Assembly (NCBI GenBank): GCA_038323475.1
Contig: JBBQHA010000001.1
Span: 1-64,000 of the forward strand
DNA: 64,000 nt
Direction of reading: 5' to 3'
DNA from: SZAS-103 sp038323475
GTDB lineage: Bacteria; Pseudomonadota; Gammaproteobacteria; Xanthomonadales; Xanthomonadaceae
Positions 41,637 through 49,461 of the stretch are shown piece after piece. The translations under genes and the position numbers were made by a program. Under the pieces are notes generated by a model. The model ran no database searches and was not told the DNA's origin. It saw nothing but the letters and a program-made list of their open reading frames with translations. Numbering within the stretch: the stretch's first letter is position 1; each line of letters opens with the position of its first letter.

Positions 41637-43603
41637 TGATCGCGCCCCGCACAGTTCCGGCCCGTTTCGACAACCTCGACGCGGCCGTGGAATTCGTGCT
41701 CGCGCGGATCGGCAAGCGCATCGTGATGGGCGCACCGCTCGGCATCGGCAAGCCGCACCGGTTGTTGAACGCCATCTATGCGCGCGTCGCCGCGGATCCT
41801 TCGATGCATCTCGCGATCAGCACGGCGCTGTCGCTGACGCCGCCGCGCGCGCCGAACGCACTCGCGGCGCGCTTCCTCGACCCGTTCCTCGCGCGCCAGT
41901 TCGGCACGGACTTCCCGAGCCTGGCATGGGTCGATGCGGAAATCCGCGACGCATTGCCGGCCAACATCACGGTCGAAGAGTTCTACATCCAGGCCGGCGT
42001 GCTGCTGCACGCGCGTCCGGCGCAGCGTCGCTACGCCAGCCTCAATTACACCTACGCCGCGCGTGCGATGGCCGACCACGGCATGAACGTGCTGGTGCAG
42101 AAGGTCGCGCTGGAACCCGGCGGCACGCGGCTGTCGCTGAGTTGCAATCCGGACCTGACCTTCGATGCGGTCGAGGCGGTGGTCGCAGCGGGATTGCCGC
42201 GCCCGTTGCTGATCGCCGAAATCGACGCGACGCTGCCATGGCTCGGCGGCACCGCTGCCGTCGATGCGGACTGGTTCGATGCGGTCATCGACCTGCCCGG
42301 CCCGACGCCGCAATTGTTTGCGCTGCCGCGACAATCGGTGTCGGATGCCGATTTCGCGATCGGCCTGCATGCGAGCGCGTTGGTGCGCGATGGCGGCACC
42401 CTGCAGATCGGCATCGGTGCGCTGTCGGATGCGCTGAGCCACGCATTGATCCTGCGCCACACGCGCAATGCGGACTATCGGGCGATCCTGGAAGCGCTCT
42501 CGCCAGGCCTTGCCGAAACCCGGCTGGTCCGCGACTACGGCGGCGTCGATCCGTTCGCGATCGGCCTGTATGGCGCGAGCGAAATGATCAACGACGGATT
42601 CATGCGCCTGATCCAAGCGGGCATCGTGCGTCGCCGCGTGGTCGACGACATCGAGGTGATGCGCAGGGTCAACGACGGCACCGCGAACGCACTCGACCAC
42701 GCCCTGCTCGAAAACGAAGGCCGCTTCGTGCACGGCGCGTTCTACCTCGGCTCCAAGGACCTGTATCGCTGGCTGCGCGAACTGCCCGCCGCAACGATGC
42801 GCGGCATCGGCATGACCCGCATCTCCCACATCAACGAACTCTACGGCGGCTTCGAGGCGATGGAGCGGCTGCAACGGCGCGACGCGCGCTTCTTCAACAC
42901 CTGCATGCTGATGAACGTGCTTGGCGCGGCGACGTCCGATGGCGTCGACGATGGACGGGTGGTGTCCGGCGTGGGCGGGCAGTACAACTTCGTTGCGATG
43001 GCGTTCGCGTTGCAGCACGCGCGTTCGGTGCTGATGTTCCGCGCGACGCGCGAGAGCGGCGGCCGCATCGAATCCGACGTGGTGTGGAACTACGCGCACT
43101 GCACGATCCCGCGCCATCTGCGCGACATCGCGATCACCGAATTCGGCATCGCCGATCTGCGCGGCCGCTGCGACGAGGATTGCGTGATCGCGATGGCGGC
43201 CATCGCGGAAACGCGTTTCGTCGACGGCCTGCTCGCGAAGGCGAAGACCGCGCTGAAACTGCGCACGGATTTCGTCGCGCCATCCGCGTGGGCGACCCAC
43301 ACCGCCGAGCATCTTGCCCGGACGCTGCGCCCGTTCCGTCGCGCCGGACTGCTGCCCGACTATCCGATGGGCAGCGACTTCACGCCGGAAGAGGAACGCC
43401 TCGCGAAGGCGCTGGGCTGGCTTGCATCGAACACCGCGACGCCGATGAAGAAACTGCGCACCGTCGTGTCGGCGGCCATGAGCGGACGCAGCGACGATGC
43501 CGAAGCGATGCAACGCATGCGCCTGGATGCGCCGCGCGGGATCGGCGAATGGATCGAGGCGCGGCTGGTCGGACTGGCATTGGCGACGACGCGCACCGCC
43601 TGA
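41636..43603 (+). CDS. Acetyl-CoA hydrolase/CoA-transferase family protein
   Basis: A 655-residue cytosolic enzyme of the acetyl-CoA hydrolase/4-hydroxybutyrate CoA-transferase family, which moves CoA between carboxylic acids through a glutamyl-CoA intermediate. N-terminal CoA-binding half (GKRIVMGAPLGIGKPHRL), TLQIGIGALSDALSH in the middle, the likely catalytic Glu in GLYGASEMINDGF, and the C-terminal signature VVSGVGGQYNFVAMAFAL followed by ITEFGIADLRGR. It is longer than the usual 430-550 residues because of an insert between about 280 and 410. Divergent from blaI. A decayed copy of its last 33 codons lies 5 kb away, beyond the ABC exporter genes. Confidence 0.88.
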   Translation: MIAPRTVPARFDNLDAAVEFVLARIGKRIVMGAPLGIGKPHRLLNAIYARVAADPSMHLAISTALSLTPPRAPNALAARFLDPFLARQFGTDFPSLAWVDAEIRDALPANITVEEFYIQAGVLLHARPAQRRYASLNYTYAARAMADHGMNVLVQKVALEPGGTRLSLSCNPDLTFDAVEAVVAAGLPRPLLIAEIDATLPWLGGTAAVDADWFDAVIDLPGPTPQLFALPRQSVSDADFAIGLHASALVRDGGTLQIGIGALSDALSHALILRHTRNADYRAILEALSPGLAETRLVRDYGGVDPFAIGLYGASEMINDGFMRLIQAGIVRRRVVDDIEVMRRVNDGTANALDHALLENEGRFVHGAFYLGSKDLYRWLRELPAATMRGIGMTRISHINELYGGFEAMERLQRRDARFFNTCMLMNVLGAATSDGVDDGRVVSGVGGQYNFVAMAFALQHARSVLMFRATRESGGRIESDVVWNYAHCTIPRHLRDIAITEFGIADLRGRCDEDCVIAMAAIAETRFVDGLLAKAKTALKLRTDFVAPSAWATHTAEHLARTLRPFRRAGLLPDYPMGSDFTPEEERLAKALGWLASNTATPMKKLRTVVSAAMSGRSDDAEAMQRMRLDAPRGIGEWIEARLVGLALATTRTA

Positions 43604-43613
43604 CCGCTTGCGT

Positions 43614-44846
43614 TCAATCCACCCGCAACGCCGCGATCGGATCCAGTGCCGCTGCCTGGCGCGCCGGATACACGCCGAAAGCCAATCCAACCGCAGCGCA
43701 CAGCACGGTCGATAGCAGGATCGGCAATGGCGCCCAGGCGACCTGCCAGCCGGCGAACGCAGCGATCAGGTACGCCAGCAGTGCACCGAACACCAGCCCC
43801 AGCAACGCGCCCGCTGCGCAGATGACGGTCGATTCGCGCAGGAACTGGGCGACGATATCGCTGCGGCGCGCACCCAGCGCGCGCAGCAATCCGATCTCGC
43901 GGCGACGCTCGAGCACGTTCGCAAGCATGATGTTCATGATGCCGATGCCGCCGACGAGCAGGCTGACGCCGGCGATCGCACCCATCACCACGCGGAAGAT
44001 GTTCTGCGTTTTCTGGTGCTGCTGGAACAACTGCTGCGGCACCAGCAACGAATAGTCCTCGACGCCGGCATGGCGCTGGTCGAGTAGCGCAGACAGCACC
44101 TGCGCGCCGTCGGCCATCGTGGCCGGATCGGCCAGCCGCAGCATCATGCGATCGATTTCGGCATCGAGCGGCTGGAAGCGGAAACGCATGCGCGCGGTCG
44201 ACAGCGGCATGAACACGCGGTTGGTTTCCAGGCCCAGTTGCACACCCTCGAACTTGTCTCCGCCAAGGTCGCGATCGGCGAGCACGCCGACCACCTGCAG
44301 CCAGACATGATTGATCTTGATCGGCTGGCCGACCGCATTGCCCGCGGGAAACAGGCTGCGCGCCGCCTGGTGGCCGAGCACCGCGACCTGCGCGACGTCC
44401 GCATCGTCGGCAACAACGAATCCGCGCCCCTGCTCGACCTTCAACGAGGACATTGCAAAGAAACCGGGGCTGACGCCGCTGGCAGTGGCATCGCTGGAAG
44501 CAAGATCGCTGAAGATCGAATCGACGCGGACTTCCTTTTCCGCCGCCCAATCGGTCGCACCCGGCACGACCGAGCGCGCGGCGGTCGCATCGGCGAGGGT
44601 GAGGCCGAGGCTGCGGGCGCGCGCCTCTTTCAGCGACTGGTCGTCCTGTTGCCTGGCTTGCGCGATCAGGTTGTTCAGGCCCAGGCCCTCCACCAGGTGC
44701 AGCGCTTCGCGCCGGCTGCCTTCGCCGACGGCCTGCATCGCCACGATCGCGCCGATGCCGAAAATCAGCCCAAGCAAGGTCAGTCCGGTGCGCAGTTTGC
44801 GCCGCGACAATTCCTCGAGCGCCTCGCGCCAGACCAGCGGGATCAC
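43614..44846 (-). CDS. MacB/FtsX-type ABC transporter permease
   Basis: A 410-residue permease of the MacB/LolC type: one helix at residues 21-41, a periplasmic domain of about 240 residues, then three helices near 285-308, 335-360 and 372-395. Typical landmarks are the N-terminal RTGLTLLGLIFGIGAIVAM, GGIGIMNIMLANVLERRREIG and LRALGARRSDIVAQFL at the cytoplasmic coupling region, and the end AALDPIAALRVD. It overlaps the adaptor gene by ATGA and is the last gene of the exporter operon. Such exporters pull substrates from the periplasm or outer leaflet; the cargo is unknown. No TolC-like gene is adjacent. Confidence 0.93.
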   Translation of the reverse strand: MIPLVWREALEELSRRKLRTGLTLLGLIFGIGAIVAMQAVGEGSRREALHLVEGLGLNNLIAQARQQDDQSLKEARARSLGLTLADATAARSVVPGATDWAAEKEVRVDSIFSDLASSDATASGVSPGFFAMSSLKVEQGRGFVVADDADVAQVAVLGHQAARSLFPAGNAVGQPIKINHVWLQVVGVLADRDLGGDKFEGVQLGLETNRVFMPLSTARMRFRFQPLDAEIDRMMLRLADPATMADGAQVLSALLDQRHAGVEDYSLLVPQQLFQQHQKTQNIFRVVMGAIAGVSLLVGGIGIMNIMLANVLERRREIGLLRALGARRSDIVAQFLRESTVICAAGALLGLVFGALLAYLIAAFAGWQVAWAPLPILLSTVLCAAVGLAFGVYPARQAAALDPIAALRVD

Positions 44847-46042
44847 GAACCCTCGCCCTTGCCGCGCGCCGGCAGCAGCAGGATGCGCTGGCCGGCGACC
44901 AGGCCCTTGGTGACCTCGGAACGCGCCGTGCCGCGCGCGCCGAGGACGACTTCATGGCGCTCGACGCGGCCGCCATCCGCGACCTGGACATAGGTATGGC
45001 CGGATTCGGTGATCAAGGCGACGTTGGGAACGGTGAAGCCGCTCTTCGCGCGCCGGATGAAGATGCGCGCATGGAATCGCTGGCCGGGCACCCATGCATG
45101 GCCAGCCGTATCCGCCGCGGAGACCGTCGCCTTCATCAGGATGTATTTCACCGGACTCGACTGGCTGCGTACCTGCGCGGAACCGGCGACCCACGAGAGC
45201 CTGGTTTCGATCGCCTGCGCCGGACGGCCGGTCGGATACAGGCTGACCGCGTCGCCCACCTGGGCGCCTTGCACATCGAGTTGCGGCAACGCGAGCTCGA
45301 CTTCCAGCGCATGCGAATCGGGCAGGCTCGCGAACGGGCTGCCCGCCCACAGATTCGCCCCGAGCTGCGGTTTGTCGCCGTTCCAGCCCTCGTTGAGCAT
45401 CAACACGCCGTCGTGCGGCGCAGTCAGTACGAGGGCGTCGAGATTGCCTCGCAGGTTCTTTGCGCTGAGGTCGAAGGTCGCGCGCTGCGCGTCGAGCACG
45501 GCGAGTTCGGCGCCGCTGCGCTTGCCCGACTGTGCGCGCTTCCATTCCAGCATGTCCTGCTTGGCGCCGAGGTAGTGCTGGTCCTGCACCGCATCGAGCA
45601 CCTTGCTGCGCGCATACATGTCCAGCGGCATGTTTGCGTAGCGGCGGGCGATCCCGAGGTCGGTGGCGACCTGCGCCAGGTCCACGTCCACGCGGCCCTG
45701 GGCCGCATCGAGGCCGTCGTGCTTGGCCGCGTGGGCGAGCGCATTGCGCTGCAGGTCGAGCATCGCCTGTGCAAGCTGCAGCCGGCTGTCGGCCGCGGTG
45801 AAGCGCGCGACGACCTGGCCGGCTTTCACCACGCTGCCATCGGGCAACATCCAGGTCAGTTGGCGCTGCGCCCATTGCGGCCCGGGCACCGGCAGCAGTG
45901 TGGCCTTGGTCGACTTGAGTTCGCCGGTCGCCTCGGCCACCAGTTCGACCGGTTCGACGCGCACGGTCTCCATCGGGCCGGTCCCGGCGGAGTGGCTGCA
46001 CGCGGCGAGCAGCAGCAACAGTGCAAGGGGTGGCTGTCTCAT
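44843..46042 (-). CDS. HlyD-type periplasmic adaptor, lipoprotein
   Basis: A 399-residue membrane-fusion protein with a lipoprotein signal: MRQPPLALLLLLAACSHSAG, Cys15 being lipidated. It has the first lipoyl half (LPDGSVVKAGQVVARF), a coiled-coil hairpin (about 85-195), the second half (LTAPHDGVLMLNEGWNGDK), the beta-barrel (VGDAVSLYPTGRPAQAIE) and a membrane-proximal domain with GQRILLLPARG. It lies between a second adaptor and the permease, with ATGA overlaps on both sides. Of the three adaptors this is the only lipidated one and the only one with a full membrane-proximal domain. Confidence 0.88.
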   Translation of the reverse strand: MRQPPLALLLLLAACSHSAGTGPMETVRVEPVELVAEATGELKSTKATLLPVPGPQWAQRQLTWMLPDGSVVKAGQVVARFTAADSRLQLAQAMLDLQRNALAHAAKHDGLDAAQGRVDVDLAQVATDLGIARRYANMPLDMYARSKVLDAVQDQHYLGAKQDMLEWKRAQSGKRSGAELAVLDAQRATFDLSAKNLRGNLDALVLTAPHDGVLMLNEGWNGDKPQLGANLWAGSPFASLPDSHALEVELALPQLDVQGAQVGDAVSLYPTGRPAQAIETRLSWVAGSAQVRSQSSPVKYILMKATVSAADTAGHAWVPGQRFHARIFIRRAKSGFTVPNVALITESGHTYVQVADGGRVERHEVVLGARGTARSEVTKGLVAGQRILLLPARGKGEGS

Positions 46043-46998
46043 GGCGCCCTCGCGTCCGTCGCCGTGATCTCGACCCGCACCGGCTGTCCCGGGCGCAGTC
46101 GTGCCGTGCCGGCTTCGAGCGCGATCAGGACTTCGACCACTGGAATCGGCTGCACGCGCGATTTGCTGCGCACTGCGTGTCCGATCTCGACGACGCTGCC
46201 ACGCAAGGTCGAGCCCAGGCCGCCTTCAACCCGGATGCGGACGGCGGCCCCCGGCGCGATGCGCATGAGGTCGCGCTCGGGCAGGTCTGCGCGTACGGCA
46301 AGCGTACCCATGTCCGGAATCTGCGCGATCGACTGGCCTCGCCATGCCTGCGAGCCGACGTCGAACTTCTGGCCATCCCAGTTGGAGTTGTGCAGCATCA
46401 CGCCGGCCCGCGGAGCGCGCACGCTGAGCGCTGCGATCGAGCCCTGCAACGACCCGACCTCGGCCTGCAACTGGCCGGCTTCTGCCTCGACCAAGCGCCG
46501 CTCCTGCAGGCGTTGCTCGGCGGCGAGTTGCTCGCGGTCCTGCACCAGCGCCATGCGACGCTGGGCCTGGCGAAGCCCGATCAGCAGTTTTCTGTACTCG
46601 ATCCCGGCCACCAGTCCCTTGGGCTGGCTGGCCTTGCGCTGCGCCTTGTCCAGGTTGGCCCGCGCTTCGTCGGTCGCCAGATGCTCGGTGCGCGCGCGCG
46701 CGTCGAGCTCGATGAGCAGTTGCGTGCGCTGGCTCTGCTTTTCCTTGAGCAGGCTCTGCTTTTCGGTCAGCTTGGTCGCCAGCTGGCCGCCATCGAAACT
46801 GGCCACGACCTCGCCCTTCGCCACTGCCGCGCCGTCGGCGGAGAGCTGGGTGATGTTCATCATCCAGAGATCGTCGATCGCCGGCGGCGTGATCGCCGCG
46901 CTTTGCCGGGCGATGATTTCACCTTCGGCGCGCACGCTGTCCACCCGCGCATCGGCACTCGCCGACAACAGCAACAGGATCGACAGGACCGCCTTCAT
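46039..46998 (-). CDS. HlyD-type periplasmic adaptor
   Basis: A 319-residue adaptor with a cleaved signal peptide (MKAVLSILLLLSASADA). ADGAAVAKGEVVASFDGGQL is the first lipoyl half, followed by a long coiled coil (EKQSLLKEKQSQRTQLLIEL to LQAEVGSLQGSIAALS) and the second lipoyl half VRAPRAGVMLHNSNWDGQK; the barrel part includes RIAPGAAVRIRVEGGLGS. Start MKAVLS lies at an ATGA overlap with the upstream adaptor; sequence before it is out of frame. Middle of three consecutive adaptors. It ends shortly after the barrel domain. Confidence 0.85.
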   Translation of the reverse strand: MKAVLSILLLLSASADARVDSVRAEGEIIARQSAAITPPAIDDLWMMNITQLSADGAAVAKGEVVASFDGGQLATKLTEKQSLLKEKQSQRTQLLIELDARARTEHLATDEARANLDKAQRKASQPKGLVAGIEYRKLLIGLRQAQRRMALVQDREQLAAEQRLQERRLVEAEAGQLQAEVGSLQGSIAALSVRAPRAGVMLHNSNWDGQKFDVGSQAWRGQSIAQIPDMGTLAVRADLPERDLMRIAPGAAVRIRVEGGLGSTLRGSVVEIGHAVRSKSRVQPIPVVEVLIALEAGTARLRPGQPVRVEITATDARAP

Positions 46999-47990
46999 GG
47001 CGCAGCCACCCTGGCTGGCGCACTCGCATTTGCCGGCACTGTCACGCGGACGCTCATGCCCGGGCGCAGCGGCAGCTGCGATTGCGCGGGCAGCGCGATA
47101 TCGATCCGGAAATAACGTCCGTCGCCCCATTCGCCTTTCGCTTCCGGAGCACCGGAGATCATGGTGATGCGGCCTTGCACGCGGCGGCCCGGCAAGGCAT
47201 CGAACACCAGCTCTACAACCTGCCCGGGCGCCAGGCCGACCCGATCAGGCTCCAGCGCGTAGGCGCGCACCGCCATCGTTCCGCCGCCCACCACTTCGCC
47301 GATCTTCTGTCCTGGATAGCTCGACGAACCTTCGTCGTAGCGACCACCGGTTTCGTTCGTGCTGTTGAACCCGTGAATCAGGATGCCGGCGCGATCGGCG
47401 CGCACTTCCGCAAGCTGCACCTGGGCCTGGTTGAAATCGCGCTCTGCAAGGAGCTTGCCGGCTTCGAGCCGGCCATCGGCGATCCGTCGATCGACTGCGG
47501 CGCGCGCCGCCGCGAGTTCGCGGGTCTTCAATGCCAGTTCGCGTTCGGCGCGATCGCGCTCCCCACGATGGCGGTCGAAGTCGATGCCCGGGATCAGTTC
47601 GTGCGGGATCGCCGCATCCACGCGCGCGGTTTCCAACGCAGCGTCGGCATCGACCTGCGCGAGTTCCGCGTCCACTGCCTTGACCCTCAGTTCGGCAACT
47701 TCCTTGGCCGTCCTGGCCCTGGCCTGCTCCATCTGCGCATCCAGCTGCCGCACCTGCGTCGCGGCCTGGCCCGGATCGATCCGCACCAGCACGTCGCCGG
47801 GCTTCACGCGGGCACCTTCCGCCACGAAATAGCGCAGCACCACTGGCGAGGAGTTGGATGGCGGCGTGTTGATCTGCTGCGCATCGACGGCCCGCACCTC
47901 GCCGGTCAGCATTGGCGCTGCGCCGACGGCGGCCGCGGCCAGCAGGCACGCAACGGCCACCGCAATGCTGCGTTCAAGCTGCCGAATCAT
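46995..47990 (-). CDS. HlyD-type periplasmic adaptor
   Basis: A 331-residue adaptor with a signal peptide (MIRQLERSIAVAVACLLAAA, cleavage near VGAAP). First lipoyl half FVAEGARVKPGDVLVRIDPG, coiled coil from about 75 to 190 (QLDAQMEQARARTAKEVAEL), second half EVRADRAGILIHGFNS, then a beta-barrel (GLAPGQVVELVFDALPGRRV) and ending RPGMSVRVTVPANASAP. It overlaps the ATPase gene by 17 nt and the next adaptor by ATGA. First of three adaptors encoded in succession. Confidence 0.87.
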   Translation of the reverse strand: MIRQLERSIAVAVACLLAAAAVGAAPMLTGEVRAVDAQQINTPPSNSSPVVLRYFVAEGARVKPGDVLVRIDPGQAATQVRQLDAQMEQARARTAKEVAELRVKAVDAELAQVDADAALETARVDAAIPHELIPGIDFDRHRGERDRAERELALKTRELAAARAAVDRRIADGRLEAGKLLAERDFNQAQVQLAEVRADRAGILIHGFNSTNETGGRYDEGSSSYPGQKIGEVVGGGTMAVRAYALEPDRVGLAPGQVVELVFDALPGRRVQGRITMISGAPEAKGEWGDGRYFRIDIALPAQSQLPLRPGMSVRVTVPANASAPARVAAP

Positions 47991-48648
47991 GTTCCACCTT
48001 GCCGTCGTGCAGACGGATGCGCCGCTGCGCGCGCGCCGCGACATCGGCGTCGTGGGTGACCAGCACCACCGTCTGGCCGCTGGCGTGGACTTCCTCGAAC
48101 AACTGCAGGACATCGTCTGCGCTCTTCGAGTCGAGGTTGCCGGTGGGCTCGTCGGCAAGCAGCAAGGCGGGCTGCATCAGCAGGGCGCGCGCGATCGCCG
48201 CGCGCTGCATCTGGCCGCCGGACAATTCGTTCGGACGATGGCTTTGGCGATCGGACAAGCCCACGCGCGCAAGCAGCGAGGCCGCATGCACCGATGCCTT
48301 CGGGTCGGGCGTGCGCGAAAAGCGCAGCGGCAACAGCACGTTTTCCAGCACGGTCAGGCGCGGCAGCAGGTGGAAGGACTGGAACACGAAACCGATCCGG
48401 CGGTTGCGGATGTCGCTGGTCGCCTCGTCGTCGAGCTGCGAAACATCCCGGCCTTCGAGCCGGTAGCGACCTGCATCCGGACGATCCAGGCAACCGAGCA
48501 AGTTGAGCAGGCTGGACTTGCCCGAACCCGACGGCCCGGTGATCGCGACGAATTCCCCACGCCGTATCGTCAGGTCGATGCCGTCCAGCGCATGCACGGT
48601 TTGCCCGCTCATCGCATAGCGCCGATGGACTGCTTCGATCTCGATCAT
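47974..48648 (-). CDS. ABC transporter ATPase (MacB/LolD type)
   Basis: A 224-residue ATPase energising the exporter. Walker A ITGPSGSGKSSLLNLLG, Q-loop VFQSFHLLP, signature LSGGQMQRAAIARAL, Walker B ALLLADEPTGNLDS and H-loop LVTHDADV are all intact. The sequence around DEPTGNLDS is typical of the MacB/LolD mechanotransmission group, matching the FtsX-type permease five genes into the operon. It is the first gene of the cluster and overlaps the first adaptor by 17 nt. Confidence 0.95.
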   Translation of the reverse strand: MIEIEAVHRRYAMSGQTVHALDGIDLTIRRGEFVAITGPSGSGKSSLLNLLGCLDRPDAGRYRLEGRDVSQLDDEATSDIRNRRIGFVFQSFHLLPRLTVLENVLLPLRFSRTPDPKASVHAASLLARVGLSDRQSHRPNELSGGQMQRAAIARALLMQPALLLADEPTGNLDSKSADDVLQLFEEVHASGQTVVLVTHDADVAARAQRRIRLHDGKVEHDSAA

Positions 48649-48722
48649 CTACGGCGTGTCCTCGGCTGCACCTTCAGGAAACCCGGAACCGGAATTGGCG
48701 ACCTCATCGAGGACAACCGCGC

Positions 48723-48821
48723 GAAACCCTGAAGGAAGCGCATCGTAATCCGTCGCGCGGCATCCGTGAATGGATCGAGGCGTGATTGATGGGACTGGCG
48801 CTTGCGCGAACGTCAGAGTAG
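48723..48821 (+). pseudogene. C-terminal remnant of an acetyl-CoA hydrolase-family gene
   Basis: In plus frame this reads ETLKEAHRNPSRGIREWIEA, a TGA stop, then LMGLALARTSE and TAG. The intact enzyme ends with RGIGEWIEARLVGLALATTR and two more residues, and 15 bases (48768-48782 and 43547-43561) are identical. The rest has diverged and an internal stop breaks the frame. It sits on the far side of the exporter operon from the intact gene, in the same orientation, so the exporter is flanked by two copies of the gene end. Confidence 0.6.
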
Positions 48822-48917
48822 CCGGATCGCGAGCGCATCGTGCCGATCAAGCCGGATCATCCGAATCGCACCCCGGGCGACGCATCCGGGCGCCGGCCAG
48901 GCGACACGACGATGCAA

Positions 48918-49355
48918 TCAATGCGTCCGCTGGTAGTGCACCAGCAGGATCTGCGAGCCCGCCGGCGAGGTCAGGTCGCGCGGCCTGATGCCCGGGCCAA
49001 GTTGATAGACGATGTCGAGTTGATCGCCATTGATCCGGTAGCGCGCCGGGATGATCTTGCCTGCGTTGGATCCACGTTCTCCGTGGATGTCCATCCGCGC
49101 CGGAGGATCGGCGTCGACCACCACGTAGGTTCCCTGGTCGCCGGCGAATTCGTAGTCGCTCTGGGTCAGATGGAGCGAAGCGCCGCCGAAGTTCGAGACC
49201 GGAAAATCCTTGCCGCCCATCTCGGCGCTCACCGGTGTCCACTGACCGGCAAGGGCGGCGCCCGGCGGAACGTCGGGTTCGACCGACGCTTCCCTGGCGA
49301 AGCAGCACGACATGGCGAAAGACAACAACAGTCCACACAGGACGCGACGATTCAT
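48918..49355 (-). CDS. Small exported protein, beta-rich
   Basis: A 145-residue secreted or lipidated protein: signal peptide MNRRVLCGLLLSFAMSCCFA, with Cys17/18 possible lipidation or ordinary cleavage after ...CFA. The mature part (LAGQWTPVSAEMGGKDFP, LHLTQSDYEFAGDQG, GKIIPARYRINGDQLDIVYQL) has the lay-out of small lipocalin-like domains of the TIGR03067 type, which I suggest only tentatively. GGGAGGGGAA just before the ATG is a strong ribosome-binding site. It is transcribed alone between transketolase and the exporter genes. Function unknown. Confidence 0.65.
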   Translation of the reverse strand: MNRRVLCGLLLSFAMSCCFAREASVEPDVPPGAALAGQWTPVSAEMGGKDFPVSNFGGASLHLTQSDYEFAGDQGTYVVVDADPPARMDIHGERGSNAGKIIPARYRINGDQLDIVYQLGPGIRPRDLTSPAGSQILLVHYQRTH

Positions 49356-49461
49356 GGTTCCCCTCCCAGTGCTGGAGCGCAGGTATCCGGCGCATGGCGC
49401 CCCATGGCACGCGGCGGCATGCGCACGAGGATACCGCAGCCGCGTGGCAGGCTCTACGGAT

